Assembly: GCF_027922305.1 (NCBI RefSeq)
Contig: NZ_BSFK01000005.1
Location: forward strand, 1,100,073 to 1,164,072
DNA length: 64,000 nt
Source: Methylopila jiangsuensis
GTDB lineage: Bacteria > Pseudomonadota > Alphaproteobacteria > Rhizobiales > Methylopilaceae
Direction: 5' to 3'
This document shows, in pieces, positions 7,376 through 16,437 of this stretch; position 1 is the stretch's first letter, and each line of letters starts with the position of its first letter. Position numbers and translations under genes: made by a program. The notes below the pieces were generated by a model, which was not told the DNA's origin, ran no database searches, and saw nothing but the letters and a program-made list of their open reading frames with translations.

Positions 7376-10300
7376 TCACGCCGCCTTCCTCGCGCCCGCC
7401 TCGGCGATCTTCACCAGATCGCGCAGCAGCTTCGCCGCGCCCTTGAGGCGCTTCTCCACCGTCGGCCATTCGCGCCGGAACACCACCTTCATGTCCGGGC
7501 GCACCTTGGCGTTCGGGCCTTCCTCGCGGGCGATGTGGGCCACGAGGCCGGCGGGATTGGCGAAGGAATTGTCCCGGAACGACAGCACCACGCCCTTCGG
7601 CCCGGCGTCGATCTTGTCCACATTGGCGCGGCGGCACAGCGCCTTGATGGCCGCGATGTCGAGCAGCTGCTTCACCTCGGTCGGGGCCGGGCCGAAGCGG
7701 TCCACCAGCTCGGCGCCGAAGGCCTCCAGCCCCTCGTCGGTGTCGACCTCGGCGAGACGGCGGTAGAGCGACAGCCGCAGCGACAGGTCGCCCACATACT
7801 CCTCCGGGATCATCACCGGCGCGCCGAGCGTGATCTGCGGCGACCACTGGTCGGCCACCACCTCGGCCCCGCCCTCCTTCAGGCTCTCGACCGCGTCCTC
7901 CAGCATCTGCTGGTAGAGCTCGTAGCCCACCTCCTTGATGTGGCCGGACTGCTCCTCGCCGAGCAGGTTGCCGGCGCCGCGGATGTCGAGGTCGTGGCTC
8001 GCGAGCTGGAAGCCGGCTCCCAGCCCCTCCAGCGACTGCAGCACCTTCAGGCGCCGTTCGGCGTTCACGGTCGGAGCCTTGTTGGCCGGCACGGTGAACA
8101 GCGCGTAGGCCCGCGTCTTGGAGCGGCCGACGCGGCCGCGCAGCTGGTAGAGCGCCGCGAGGCCGAACATGTCGGCGCGGTACACCACCAGCGTGTTGGC
8201 GTTCGGGATGTCGAGGCCGGACTCCACGATCGCGGTGGAGAGCAGCACGTCGTAGCGGCCCTCGTAGAAGTCGGTCATGGCCTGTTCCAGATCGCCCGCC
8301 GCCATCTGGCCGTGGGCGGCCACGATCTTCACCTCCGGAACCTGGCTTTCCAGGAAGCGCCGGGCGTCGGCCATGTCCTCGATCCGCGGGCAGACGAAGA
8401 ACGACTGGCCGCCGCGGTAGCGCTCGCGCAGCAGCGCCTCGCGCACGATCAGCGGATCGAACGGCGCCACGAAGCTGCGCACCGCGAGCCGGTCCACCGG
8501 CGGGGTCGCGATCATGGACAGCTCCCGCACGCCGGTAAGGGCGAGCTGGAGCGTGCGCGGGATCGGGGTCGCGGAGAGCGTCAGCACATGCACCTCGGCG
8601 CGCAGCTGCTTCATCTTCTCCTTGTGGCCGACGCCGAAATGCTGCTCCTCGTCCACGATCACGAGGCCCAGGTCCTTGAAGCCCACGGTCTTGCCGAGCA
8701 GCGCGTGGGTGCCGACCACGATGTCGACGCCGCCGGAGGCGAGGCCCTTCTTGGTCTCGTTCAGCTCCTTCTGGGACACGAAGCGCGAGGCCTGTGCCAC
8801 GTTCAGCGGCAGGCCGCGGAAGCGCTCGGCGAAGGTCTTGAAGTGCTGGCGGGCGAGCAGCGTGGTCGGCACGATCACCGCCACCTGCTTGCCGGACATG
8901 GCCACCACGAAGGCGGCGCGCAGCGCCACCTCGGTCTTGCCGAAGCCCACGTCGCCGCAGACGAGGCGGTCCATGGGGCGGCCGGCGGCGAGATCGTCCA
9001 GCACCGCGTCGATCGCCGCCTGCTGGTCCTCGGTCTCGTCATAGGGGAAGCGGGCGCAGAACTCGTCGTAGAGCCCCTCCGGCGGGACGGCGCGCGGGGC
9101 CTCCTTGGTGAGGCGCGCGGCGGCGATCTTGATCAGCTCGCCCGCCATCTCGCGGATGCGGTTCTTCATGCGCGCCTTGCGCGCCTGCCAGCCGGAGCCG
9201 CCGAGCTTGTCGAGCTGGGCTTCCGTGTCCTCCGAGCCGTAGCGGGTCAGAAGCTCGATGTTCTCCACCGGCAGGAACAGCTTGTCGCCGCCGGCGTAAT
9301 GCAGCTCCACGCAGTCGTGGGGGGCGCCCGCAGCCTCGATGGTCTTGAGGCCCACGAAGCGGCCGATGCCGTGGTCCACATGCACCACCAGATCGCCCGC
9401 CGACAGGCCCGCGGCCTCGGTCAGATAATCCTGCGGCCGCCGCTTGCGCGCCTTTGCGCGCACCAGCCGGTCGCCGAGGATGTCCTGCTCCGCCACCACC
9501 GCCACGTCGTCGGTCTCGAAGCCGTGCTCGACGCCCAGCACGCCGAGCCCCACCACGTCGCGCGGCAGCGCCATGGCCTCGCGCCAGCTCGCCACCGGCT
9601 TGGCGGCTTTCAGGCCGTGGTCGCCGAGGACCGTGCCGAGCCGGTCGCGCGCGCCCTCGCTCCAGGCCGCCACCACCACGCGCTTGCGGTCGGTCTTCAG
9701 CGCCTTGATGTGGTCGGCCACCGCCTCGAACACATTGGCGTTCTCCTGCGCCCGCTCGGCGGCGAAGCTGCGGCCGAGCCGGACGCCGGCGTCGAACACG
9801 CGCCCGCCCTGCCCCGGCGGCAACGCAAAGGGCGTGAGGTGGATCGGCGCCGCCTGCTCCAGCCGCTCCCGCCACTCCTCGGGCGCGAGATAGAGCGCGT
9901 CCGCGGGCAGCGGCTTGTAGGCGCCGCCGCTTTTGTCCTGCTTCGCCTGGGTGACGCGGGCGTCGTGGTAGTCGGCGATGAGGGCGAGCCGTTCGCCGGC
10001 CGCGTCGTCCACCAGCGGGTCGAGCACGAAACGGGCGTCGTCCAGATGATCGAACAAGGTGGCGAGGTCGCCCTGGAACAGCGGCAGCCAGTGCTCCAGC
10101 CCCGGATAGCGCCGGCCTTCGCTGATGGCGGCGTAGAGCTGGTCCTCCCGGTTCGGCGCGCCGAAGGTCGCGGCGTAGGACTGGCGGAACCGGCGGATGG
10201 TGTCGGAGGTGAGCTGCACCTCGGACATGGGCACCAGATCAATGGCCCGAAGCTGGCCGGTGGAGCGCTGGGTCTCCGGATCGAACGGCCGGATGGTCTC

Positions 10301-10891
10301 GAGCTGGTCGCCGAAGAAGTCGAGCCGGATCGGCTCGGCGTGGCCGGCCGGAAACAGGTCCACGATGCCGCCGCGGATGGCGTATTCGCCGTAGTCCCGC
10401 ACGGTGGAGGAGCGCAGGAAGCCGTTCACCTCCAGCCATTCCGCGAGCTTCTTCAGGTCCACCACGTTGCCCGGCGCGGCGGAGAAGCTCTGCCGCGCGA
10501 CGGCGGCCGGCGTCGCCACCCGCTGCAGCGCCGCGTTGACCGTGGTCAGCACCACCCGCGGCCGGTCGCCGGCGCGGGTGCGGGCGAGGCGGGCCAACGT
10601 GGTGGTGCGGGTCGCAACGATCGCGGCGTTGGGCGACACCCGGTCGTAGGGCTGGCAGTCCCAGCCGGGAAAGGTCAGCAACTCCAGGTCCGGCGCCATG
10701 AAGGCGAAGGCCCGCTCCATGGCCGCGAGCCGCTGGGCGTCGCGGGCGATGAAGGCGACGCCGGCGGAATCGTGCCGCTTGGAGACGGCGGCGCGGGCGA
10801 GATCGGCGACGAGCAGCGCGTCGAAGCCGTCCGGGGCGCGGGCGACGGTGGCGGGTACGGGCGCGAGCAGGGCTTCGGGCTTGAGCGTCAT
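7376..10891 (-). CDS. mfd: Transcription-repair coupling factor Mfd
   Basis: At 1171 residues this is the usual length for Mfd, the ATP-driven translocase that removes RNA polymerase stalled at DNA lesions and recruits UvrA. In order: a UvrB-like N-terminal module (YDRVSPN near residue 85), the RNA-polymerase interacting domain with its VHVDHGIGRFVGL block near 500, a superfamily 2 helicase core with Walker A GDVGFGKTE near 645 and DEEQHFGV as motif II, the RGRVGRSKTRAYA motif VI, and the C-terminal TRCF domain. It lies downstream of the phzF-nudix pair on the same strand with a 56-bp gap, so it may be read through from them. Confidence 0.98.
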   Translation of the reverse strand: MTLKPEALLAPVPATVARAPDGFDALLVADLARAAVSKRHDSAGVAFIARDAQRLAAMERAFAFMAPDLELLTFPGWDCQPYDRVSPNAAIVATRTTTLARLARTRAGDRPRVVLTTVNAALQRVATPAAVARQSFSAAPGNVVDLKKLAEWLEVNGFLRSSTVRDYGEYAIRGGIVDLFPAGHAEPIRLDFFGDQLETIRPFDPETQRSTGQLRAIDLVPMSEVQLTSDTIRRFRQSYAATFGAPNREDQLYAAISEGRRYPGLEHWLPLFQGDLATLFDHLDDARFVLDPLVDDAAGERLALIADYHDARVTQAKQDKSGGAYKPLPADALYLAPEEWRERLEQAAPIHLTPFALPPGQGGRVFDAGVRLGRSFAAERAQENANVFEAVADHIKALKTDRKRVVVAAWSEGARDRLGTVLGDHGLKAAKPVASWREAMALPRDVVGLGVLGVEHGFETDDVAVVAEQDILGDRLVRAKARKRRPQDYLTEAAGLSAGDLVVHVDHGIGRFVGLKTIEAAGAPHDCVELHYAGGDKLFLPVENIELLTRYGSEDTEAQLDKLGGSGWQARKARMKNRIREMAGELIKIAAARLTKEAPRAVPPEGLYDEFCARFPYDETEDQQAAIDAVLDDLAAGRPMDRLVCGDVGFGKTEVALRAAFVVAMSGKQVAVIVPTTLLARQHFKTFAERFRGLPLNVAQASRFVSQKELNETKKGLASGGVDIVVGTHALLGKTVGFKDLGLVIVDEEQHFGVGHKEKMKQLRAEVHVLTLSATPIPRTLQLALTGVRELSMIATPPVDRLAVRSFVAPFDPLIVREALLRERYRGGQSFFVCPRIEDMADARRFLESQVPEVKIVAAHGQMAAGDLEQAMTDFYEGRYDVLLSTAIVESGLDIPNANTLVVYRADMFGLAALYQLRGRVGRSKTRAYALFTVPANKAPTVNAERRLKVLQSLEGLGAGFQLASHDLDIRGAGNLLGEEQSGHIKEVGYELYQQMLEDAVESLKEGGAEVVADQWSPQITLGAPVMIPEEYVGDLSLRLSLYRRLAEVDTDEGLEAFGAELVDRFGPAPTEVKQLLDIAAIKALCRRANVDKIDAGPKGVVLSFRDNSFANPAGLVAHIAREEGPNAKVRPDMKVVFRREWPTVEKRLKGAAKLLRDLVKIAEAGARKAA

Positions 10892-10947
10892 GGCGCCGGT
10901 TGAAACGCTCTCCCGCCCCCCGCGTCAAGCGCCGCGGCGGCGAAGGC

Positions 10948-11649
10948 CTATGAGCCGAGAAGCCGCTCCAGCGCCGCGGGCACGTAAGGCAGCGTGGGGC
11001 CCGTGATGTCCGATGCGCGCCGCGCCAGAACCACGGCGTCGAACTCCGGCTCGTCCTGCCCGCGAAGCGTCGCCTCCACATGAGCCTTGAGATCGGCCGC
11101 GGTGAGCGCGCAGTCGAACCGGCGCAGGCAGGCGACCAGATGCCCCGCGAACACCACGAAACGCTGTTCGGTCGGCGTCGCCAGCGGAGGCTCCAGCCCG
11201 GTCTCCTCCCGCAGTTCGCGCAGGATCGAGCCCTCGATGTCCACCGCCTCGCCGCGCAGGTCGTCACGGTCGGGCGTGCCGGCGGGGAAATAGACCTTGC
11301 CGGCGTTGGCCGTGTGCGGCGCCATGCGGCCGAGCAGGGCCGCGCCGTCCGACGTCACCACCGCCGCGGCCCCGAACACGTTGCGGACGCCGCGTTCGGG
11401 AAACCCTTCCGCGCGCCACCACAGGAAGGTGGAGAAGCCGGTCTCCGCATAGTCCGCCGTGAGCCGGCCGTCCTCGACCGCCACATGTTCGGCGAGCAGC
11501 ACCCGGCCGTCGAAAATCTTGGGCTTGCGCGCTTTCTCCGCCGCGAAATTGGCGGCGATGGCGTCGGCTTCCGCCACGTCGACCGCGAGCGGACCGGCCG
11601 TGAGCCGCCCTCCGAAGCCCGCCACGTCGACGACCCGCGCTCCGCTCAT
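10948..11649 (-). CDS. NUDIX hydrolase
   Basis: A 233-residue protein with a Nudix box: glycine-rich lead GTPDRDDL, then GSILRELREETGL near residues 136-148, which carries the metal-binding REXXEE core. It should hydrolyse a nucleoside diphosphate linked to another group; the substrate cannot be read from sequence. The N-terminal half (to about residue 85) is longer than in minimal Nudix enzymes. Its ATG overlaps the stop of the upstream PhzF gene by 4 bases, showing translational coupling. Mfd follows downstream. Confidence 0.88.
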   Translation of the reverse strand: MSGARVVDVAGFGGRLTAGPLAVDVAEADAIAANFAAEKARKPKIFDGRVLLAEHVAVEDGRLTADYAETGFSTFLWWRAEGFPERGVRNVFGAAAVVTSDGAALLGRMAPHTANAGKVYFPAGTPDRDDLRGEAVDIEGSILRELREETGLEPPLATPTEQRFVVFAGHLVACLRRFDCALTAADLKAHVEATLRGQDEPEFDAVVLARRASDITGPTLPYVPAALERLLGS

Positions 11650-12551
11650 TTGACGAACAGCGAACCTTCGGCGGCCACCACGGCGAAGCCGCCGATGGTC
11701 GCGGAGGCCAGAGCCCCGCCGCGCACCTTCAGCCCGAGTTCGATCACGCTCGGCCGGCCGATCTCGTCGCCCTGGCCGACGCGGATCGCATGCGCCCCGT
11801 CCGCGGGCGGCTCGAACGCCATGATCGCGCCGGCGAGCGCCGCGACCGCCGAGCCGGTGGCGGGGTCCTCGCCCAGCCCCGGCCGCAGCATGCGCGCCCT
11901 GAAGGCGAAGCCCGAGCCGGCCTCGCCGCGGGCGTAGAGATAGGCGGACGGACGCCCCTCCCCGCCGAAGCCTGCGTCCCAGAGGTCATGGCGCAGGACC
12001 GCCCGCGCCAGCGCGTCGCAGCTTTTCAGCGGCACGAAGGTGAAGGGGTTGCCGGCCTCGAACCGGGACGGCGCATGGCCGTCGAAGCCGATGTCGTCCG
12101 GGTCGAGCCCGAGCGCCGCCGCGATCGCCTCGGGCGCGCGCGCTTCGCCCGCCGGCTGCGGCAGGCGCGCCAGCGCGAAGGAGGCGAAGGCGCGGCGCCG
12201 GTCCAGCACCTCCACGTCGCAGGGCAGCGCTCCGACCGGCTCCTCCAGCTCGAAGGCGTGCAGGCGGCCCTTGCCCGCGGCCGCGTCCATCAGGCCGAGC
12301 AGCGCGGCGGTCCCCACCGTCGGATGGCCCGCGAAGGGCAGCTCCCGCTCCGGCGTGAAGATGCGCAGCCGAGCCTTGCGGGCCTCATCCTCGGCCGGCA
12401 GCAGGAACACCGTCTCCGACAGGTTGAACTCCCGCGCGATGGCCTGCATGCCTCCGGCGTCGAGACCCTGGGCGTCCAGCACCACGGCGAGCGGATTGCC
12501 GGCGAGCGGCCGGTCGGCGAACACGTTGAGGATCACGTAAAGGCGCGACAT
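11646..12551 (-). CDS. PhzF-family isomerase/epimerase
   Basis: This 301-residue protein belongs to the PhzF/YddE family (diaminopimelate-epimerase-like fold). Visible landmarks are the N-terminal FADRPLAGNPLAVVLD, the catalytic Glu in EFNLSETVF near residue 45, the FAGHPTVGTA loop and the C-terminal EDPATGSAVAALAG loop. No phenazine genes are nearby, so the substrate is unknown. The start at 12551 (MSRLYVI) is chosen because it opens directly on the conserved first strand; the in-frame extension upstream is arginine- and proline-rich and unlike the family. It is the first gene of a run with the nudix gene and probably mfd. Confidence 0.9.
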   Translation of the reverse strand: MSRLYVILNVFADRPLAGNPLAVVLDAQGLDAGGMQAIAREFNLSETVFLLPAEDEARKARLRIFTPERELPFAGHPTVGTAALLGLMDAAAGKGRLHAFELEEPVGALPCDVEVLDRRRAFASFALARLPQPAGEARAPEAIAAALGLDPDDIGFDGHAPSRFEAGNPFTFVPLKSCDALARAVLRHDLWDAGFGGEGRPSAYLYARGEAGSGFAFRARMLRPGLGEDPATGSAVAALAGAIMAFEPPADGAHAIRVGQGDEIGRPSVIELGLKVRGGALASATIGGFAVVAAEGSLFVK

Positions 12552-12585
12552 GGTGTTAGGGATACCATGTGGTTCTCCTGCGCCG

Positions 12586-13626
12586 CTACGCCGAAACGCC
12601 GGCGCGGTCTCCGCCTTGCGTCGGAGCGACGAGCCCGGCCGCGCCCATCGTCCCGATCGCCTGCCCCGGCGCCGAAAACAGCATGGAGGCGAGCCTGGCG
12701 CAGACGGCGGCCAGCGCGACGCCCGCCGCCACATCGACCAGATAGTGGTTGGCGTGGCTGATGGCGGCGGTCCCCATCAGCAGGTTGAGGATCAGGACCG
12801 GCCAGCGCAGCGCCGGGCTGCGCCACACGGCCCAGGCGCACAGCGTCGCCGCCCCGGCATGCACCGAGGGAAAGGTGAGGATGCCCGCGACCTTGTCGAA
12901 ATCGAGCCGGAACGGGCCGGGCTCGCGCACCGCGTTGAACTCCGGCAGGAAGAAGAAGCCGTAATGCGCGTCGATCGAAGCGAGATCGCTTTGCGCCACC
13001 CCATAGACCACATAGGTGCCGAGCGCCGGGAAGAACGCGCCGATGACGGCGGCGGAGAAGCACAGCAGCGCGTAGGCCGCGATGATGGCGCAGGCGTGCG
13101 CCGTCTCCCCCCGAAGCGCGAAGATCATCGGCAGCAGCAGCAGTTGCGGCGTGAACGAGCGGTAGGCCAGATCAAGCGCAGCCGCGAGAGCGGGGCGGGC
13201 GTCGACGAAGGCGATGAAGCCGCGCCAGTCGAAGCCCAGCGCCGCATCCATGGCGATGAGGCGATCGTCCGCCAGCGGAAACCCGGCGCCCATGGCCTGA
13301 TAGCTCCACACCGCCACCGGAGGCGCCAGCAGCAGGCAGGCGACCGGCGCCGCCAGCCCAAGCGCAAGCCGGGGGAAGCCCGCAGCGCCGAGACCTGCAG
13401 CGAGGACGGCGAGAATGAACAGCAGGCCGTAGATCTGCTTCACGTCTTCAAGGTCGAGCGTGATCTTGCCGAAAGCGAGGGTCGCGAGCATCGCCCCCTG
13501 CGCCGCCAGCAGCAGGGCGGCGAGCCGGAGAACCGGACCACGCGCGCGGGCGCCTCCAGACCCGGCGAACCGGCTGAAGGGCCAGCCGTCAGAGAACGTG
13601 TCCGGGATCAGATGCGCGCGCGCCAT
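12586..13626 (-). CDS. PAP2-superfamily membrane phosphatase (Aur1/Ipt1-like)
   Basis: A 346-residue polytopic membrane protein with many hydrophobic helices and the C-terminal halves of the PAP2 active site: FPSVHAG near residue 270 (catalytic His) and SHANHYLVDVAAG near residue 303 (second His and Asp). This late-motif arrangement is that of the inositolphosphotransferase-like PAP2 subgroup, which transfers or hydrolyses lipid phosphate or polar head groups. A second PAP2 gene diverges 127 bp away. The lipid substrate is unknown. Confidence 0.85.
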   Translation of the reverse strand: MARAHLIPDTFSDGWPFSRFAGSGGARARGPVLRLAALLLAAQGAMLATLAFGKITLDLEDVKQIYGLLFILAVLAAGLGAAGFPRLALGLAAPVACLLLAPPVAVWSYQAMGAGFPLADDRLIAMDAALGFDWRGFIAFVDARPALAAALDLAYRSFTPQLLLLPMIFALRGETAHACAIIAAYALLCFSAAVIGAFFPALGTYVVYGVAQSDLASIDAHYGFFFLPEFNAVREPGPFRLDFDKVAGILTFPSVHAGAATLCAWAVWRSPALRWPVLILNLLMGTAAISHANHYLVDVAAGVALAAVCARLASMLFSAPGQAIGTMGAAGLVAPTQGGDRAGVSA

Positions 13627-13753
13627 GACCGGGGCTTAACACCCGCATCGTAAACAAGCTGGGCTACGAGGCGTCGACTGGCGACGTTCCGGTCCATCGC
13701 CAACCCGGCCTTAACCCCTGCGCGCCTAACTGGCGGACACCACGAGGCGCGTC

Positions 13754-14755
13754 ATGACACCTGCCATCTCCGCCTACCCCTGGGCCTGGGCCTGGACCGT
13801 CGCCTCCGCCGTGATGGCGGCCGTTCTCCTGCTGGCGGCCGGCGGATCGGTCACGCCGCTCACCTTCGCCATGTCGGTCGCCGGCTTCGCCTGCCTCGCC
13901 GGCCTGCACCGGCTCTACGCCACGCGGCGACCCGACCGCGTGCTCGCGGCGGTCACCGGCGGCGTCGCGGTGGCGATGGGGAGCGCGATGATGGCGGGCG
14001 TCATCAGCCTGATGGCCGCGCGCCTCGGCGCTCCGCTTGCGGACCCATGGCTCGCCGGTGCCGACGCGGCGCTCGGGATCGACACGCCGCGCCTCGTGGC
14101 GGCCGCCGCCGCCCGGCCCTGGCTGTCCTATGGTCTCGGCGCCGCCTATCTGAGCTCCTTCCCGCTGATCTTCGCCGCCATCGTCTATTTCGCGGTGACC
14201 CGGCGGGAGGAGCGGCTGTGGGAGTTGTGCGCCGGCTTCGCCGGCGTGATGACGGTCTGTACGCTGATCTCCGCCGCGACGCCCGCCGTCGGCGCTTTCG
14301 CGCATTACGCCCTTTCCGACGACATCCTGCGCGCGCTGCCGCCGGGAGCGGGCCTCTATCACCTGCCGGTGTTCGAAGCCTACCGCTCCGGCGCCTGGGC
14401 GACGGTCGACTTCACGCGGCTGCAGGGGGTGGTGACGTTCCCGTCGATCCATTGCGGCCTCGCCCTGATGACGGCCTACGCATTCCGACGCGACCGTTTT
14501 CTGGCCTGGCCCATGGCGATCTGGAACGGTGTGGTCATCCTGTCCACAATCCCGATCGGCGGGCATTACGTGATCGATCTGATCGCAGGCGCCGCCGTCT
14601 GGGCCATGGTCGCGACGCTCGCCCGAACGCCCCTCGGCGCGCCCTCCGGGCTTCCGCAGGCCGTCATGCCCGAGCGCGCCTCGGCCATCCACGGCTTGAA
14701 CGTTCAGGCGTCCGCTCAGCAGAAGGTCTCGGACGCCCGCCTGCGGCGGGCATGA
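13754..14755 (+). CDS. PAP2-superfamily membrane phosphatase, C-terminus built from a dispersed repeat
   Basis: A 333-residue membrane protein with PAP2 motifs FPSIHCG (near residue 232) and GGHYVIDLIAG (near residue 272), again in the Aur1/Ipt1-like arrangement. It is divergent from, and probably an old paralogue of, the neighbouring PAP2 gene. The last 30 or so codons and the stop codon lie inside a copy of a dispersed compound palindrome (14662-14757). The native C-terminus was therefore probably replaced or extended by repeat insertion. The first PAP2 motif, which supplies the Lys and Arg, is not clear by eye in either paralogue. Confidence 0.85.
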   Translation: MTPAISAYPWAWAWTVASAVMAAVLLLAAGGSVTPLTFAMSVAGFACLAGLHRLYATRRPDRVLAAVTGGVAVAMGSAMMAGVISLMAARLGAPLADPWLAGADAALGIDTPRLVAAAAARPWLSYGLGAAYLSSFPLIFAAIVYFAVTRREERLWELCAGFAGVMTVCTLISAATPAVGAFAHYALSDDILRALPPGAGLYHLPVFEAYRSGAWATVDFTRLQGVVTFPSIHCGLALMTAYAFRRDRFLAWPMAIWNGVVILSTIPIGGHYVIDLIAGAAVWAMVATLARTPLGAPSGLPQAVMPERASAIHGLNVQASAQQKVSDARLRRA

Positions 14756-14757
14756 CG
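14662..14757. repeat. Dispersed compound palindrome, copy 1 (inside a PAP2 gene)
   Basis: Begins CGTCATGCCCGAG and ends GCGGGCATGACG. It shows the family plan: a left hairpin (ATGCCCG with CGGCCAT, imperfect), a middle with ACGTTCAGG, and a right hairpin (GCCCGC with GCGGGC). The terminal CGTCATGCCCG and CGGGCATGACG are inverted repeats of one another. It overlaps the 3' end of the PAP2 gene and includes its TGA. Confidence 0.75.
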
Positions 14758-14798
14758 CACGTTGGAATCGAACGCCTCAGCCGTTTCCGAACCGGCTT

Positions 14799-15647
14799 TC
14801 ATATCGCCTCAGCCTCGAACCTCCGGCTCGGGCGGACGAACTCGTCCTGCGCCGCCACCGTCAGGATCTCGCGGGAGCCGGCCTCCGCGGTGGCCCTGAG
14901 CAGGCCGTAGACCGAGGAGCCCGCCCGCGACAGCGCTTCGGCGGCCGATCCCGTCTCCAGCAGATGCACGAAGAACAGCGCCGCGATGGCGTCGCCCGCG
15001 CCGTTGACGGAGACCGGCAGCAGCGGCGTGCGGAGGCGGAACGCGCCCTGCCCGTCCACCGCCAGCAGGTCGATGGCGTCGTCGGGCGTCTCGGGCGTCT
15101 GCAGGCTCGTCACCAGCACCGTCTCCGGCCCCCGCGCCCGCAGCGTCCGCGCCGCGGCGACGGCCGCCCCGAGCGAGCCCACCCCGACGCCCGCGAGATG
15201 CTCCAGCTCGAACTGGTTCGGCGTCACCACGTCGGCGGCGGGCACGGCCCGGTCGCGCATGAACTCCGGGATGCCGGGACGCACGAACACGCCCCGTCCC
15301 ACGTCGCCGATCACGGGATCGCAACAGTAGAGCGCCTTCGGGTTCGCCGCCTTCACGAGACGCGCGGCGTCGAGGATCGCCTCGCCGATGGAGACGTCGC
15401 CCATGTAGCCGGACAGCACGCCGTCGCAGGTGGGCAGCACCCCGCGCTCGGCGATGCCCGTCACCACCTCGCGCACCATGTCGGCGGAGAACACCGGCCC
15501 GCGCCAGGCGCCGTAGCCGGTGTGGTTGGAGAACTGCACCGTGTGCACCGGCCAGACCTCGTGGCCGAGGCGCTGCAGCGGGAAGGTCGCGGAGGCGTTG
15601 CCCACATGGCCATAGGCGACATGGGACTGGATCGACAGGATGTTCAT
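14799..15647 (-). CDS. pdxY: Pyridoxal kinase PdxY
   Basis: A 282-residue ribokinase-like enzyme that phosphorylates pyridoxal in the B6 salvage pathway. The N-terminal [17 protein letters not shown] is the family signature (SxxVxxGxVGN), [14 protein letters not shown] is the mid-domain block, and [12 protein letters not shown] near residue 222 contains the anion-hole and catalytic GAGD motif. Length matches the family (about 285). ATG 15647 gives the canonical N-terminus. The DedA gene lies upstream on the same strand after 116 bp, so they may share a transcript. Confidence 0.95.
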   Translation of the reverse strand: MNILSIQSHVAYGHVGNASATFPLQRLGHEVWPVHTVQFSNHTGYGAWRGPVFSADMVREVVTGIAERGVLPTCDGVLSGYMGDVSIGEAILDAARLVKAANPKALYCCDPVIGDVGRGVFVRPGIPEFMRDRAVPAADVVTPNQFELEHLAGVGVGSLGAAVAAARTLRARGPETVLVTSLQTPETPDDAIDLLAVDGQGAFRLRTPLLPVSVNGAGDAIAALFFVHLLETGSAAEALSRAGSSVYGLLRATAEAGSREILTVAAQDEFVRPSRRFEAEAI

Positions 15648-15763
15648 GGGGCCGACTCGCGTCACGCGACGCGCGATCAGGCGCCGCCCCGCGGTTTTAC
15701 GTCCGCGCGGACGGCGCCGTCGAGTTCCGTTCCGTGATGGATCGCGGTTCGGCCGCTGATGGA

Positions 15764-16285
15764 TCAGCCGAGATAATTGCGGATCAGCGCCGCGCCGGGC
15801 GCGAGCAGGACATAGGCCCAGACAATGGCGGAGGCGGCGTTGGCGAGCTGGAACCACAGCTGCGGCATCAGGAACATGCCCGCCACGAACGGCACGAAGG
15901 AGCGGATCGGGCTGACGAAGCGCCCGAGGAACACGCCGGCCGCGCCCCATTTCTGCACGAACCCCTGGGTGCGCAGGATGAGCTGCGGCTTGGACTTCAC
16001 CGCCTCCCAGCCGAGCACCCGATCCTTCAGGCGGAAGCCCAGAACGTAGGACACCCAGTCGCCGATGAATCCGCCGAGCGCCACGCCGGCGAAGATCGGC
16101 CAGAAGGCGAGCCCGCTCGCCCCGATCAGCGCGCCCACCCCCACGAACAGCGGCGTGGAGGGAATGGCGAGCGACAGCCCGACGATCGACTCCAGAAACG
16201 CAAGCACGAACACGATGAACGGCGCCCAGGCCTCGTGCTCCTTGATGAATTCGAGCACGGCGTGGACGATGTCGTGGAAGCTCAT
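15764..16285 (-). CDS. DedA-family membrane protein
   Basis: A 173-residue membrane protein with the DedA/VTT features: an N-terminal helix followed by [20 protein letters not shown] (E and P residues of the re-entrant loop), [14 protein letters not shown], and [18 protein letters not shown] (the conserved G-R-F..R..P segment). DedA proteins are thought to move polyprenyl-phosphate or phospholipid carriers across the inner membrane. Two C-terminal helices complete the fold. ATG 16285 starts the hydrophobic domain directly. Confidence 0.9.
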   Translation of the reverse strand: MSFHDIVHAVLEFIKEHEAWAPFIVFVLAFLESIVGLSLAIPSTPLFVGVGALIGASGLAFWPIFAGVALGGFIGDWVSYVLGFRLKDRVLGWEAVKSKPQLILRTQGFVQKWGAAGVFLGRFVSPIRSFVPFVAGMFLMPQLWFQLANAASAIVWAYVLLAPGAALIRNYLG

Positions 16286-16437
16286 GGGGTCTGCTCGGTC
16301 TCGGCGCGATCCGGGCGCGCCGCTCGCGGCCGCGCGGCGCGCCGATCACCGGCGCGCGCGAGCGACCTTAAGCGCCGCCGGTTAAGGCAGGGCTTACTGC
16401 GCGACGGAGGCGGGGGGCACGAAACCGCCCCTGTGGG

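Noticed and set aside
7535..10903. 1122-codon plus-strand frame opposite mfd
   Set aside because: Antisense shadow; the minus strand gives a full-length Mfd with all motifs.
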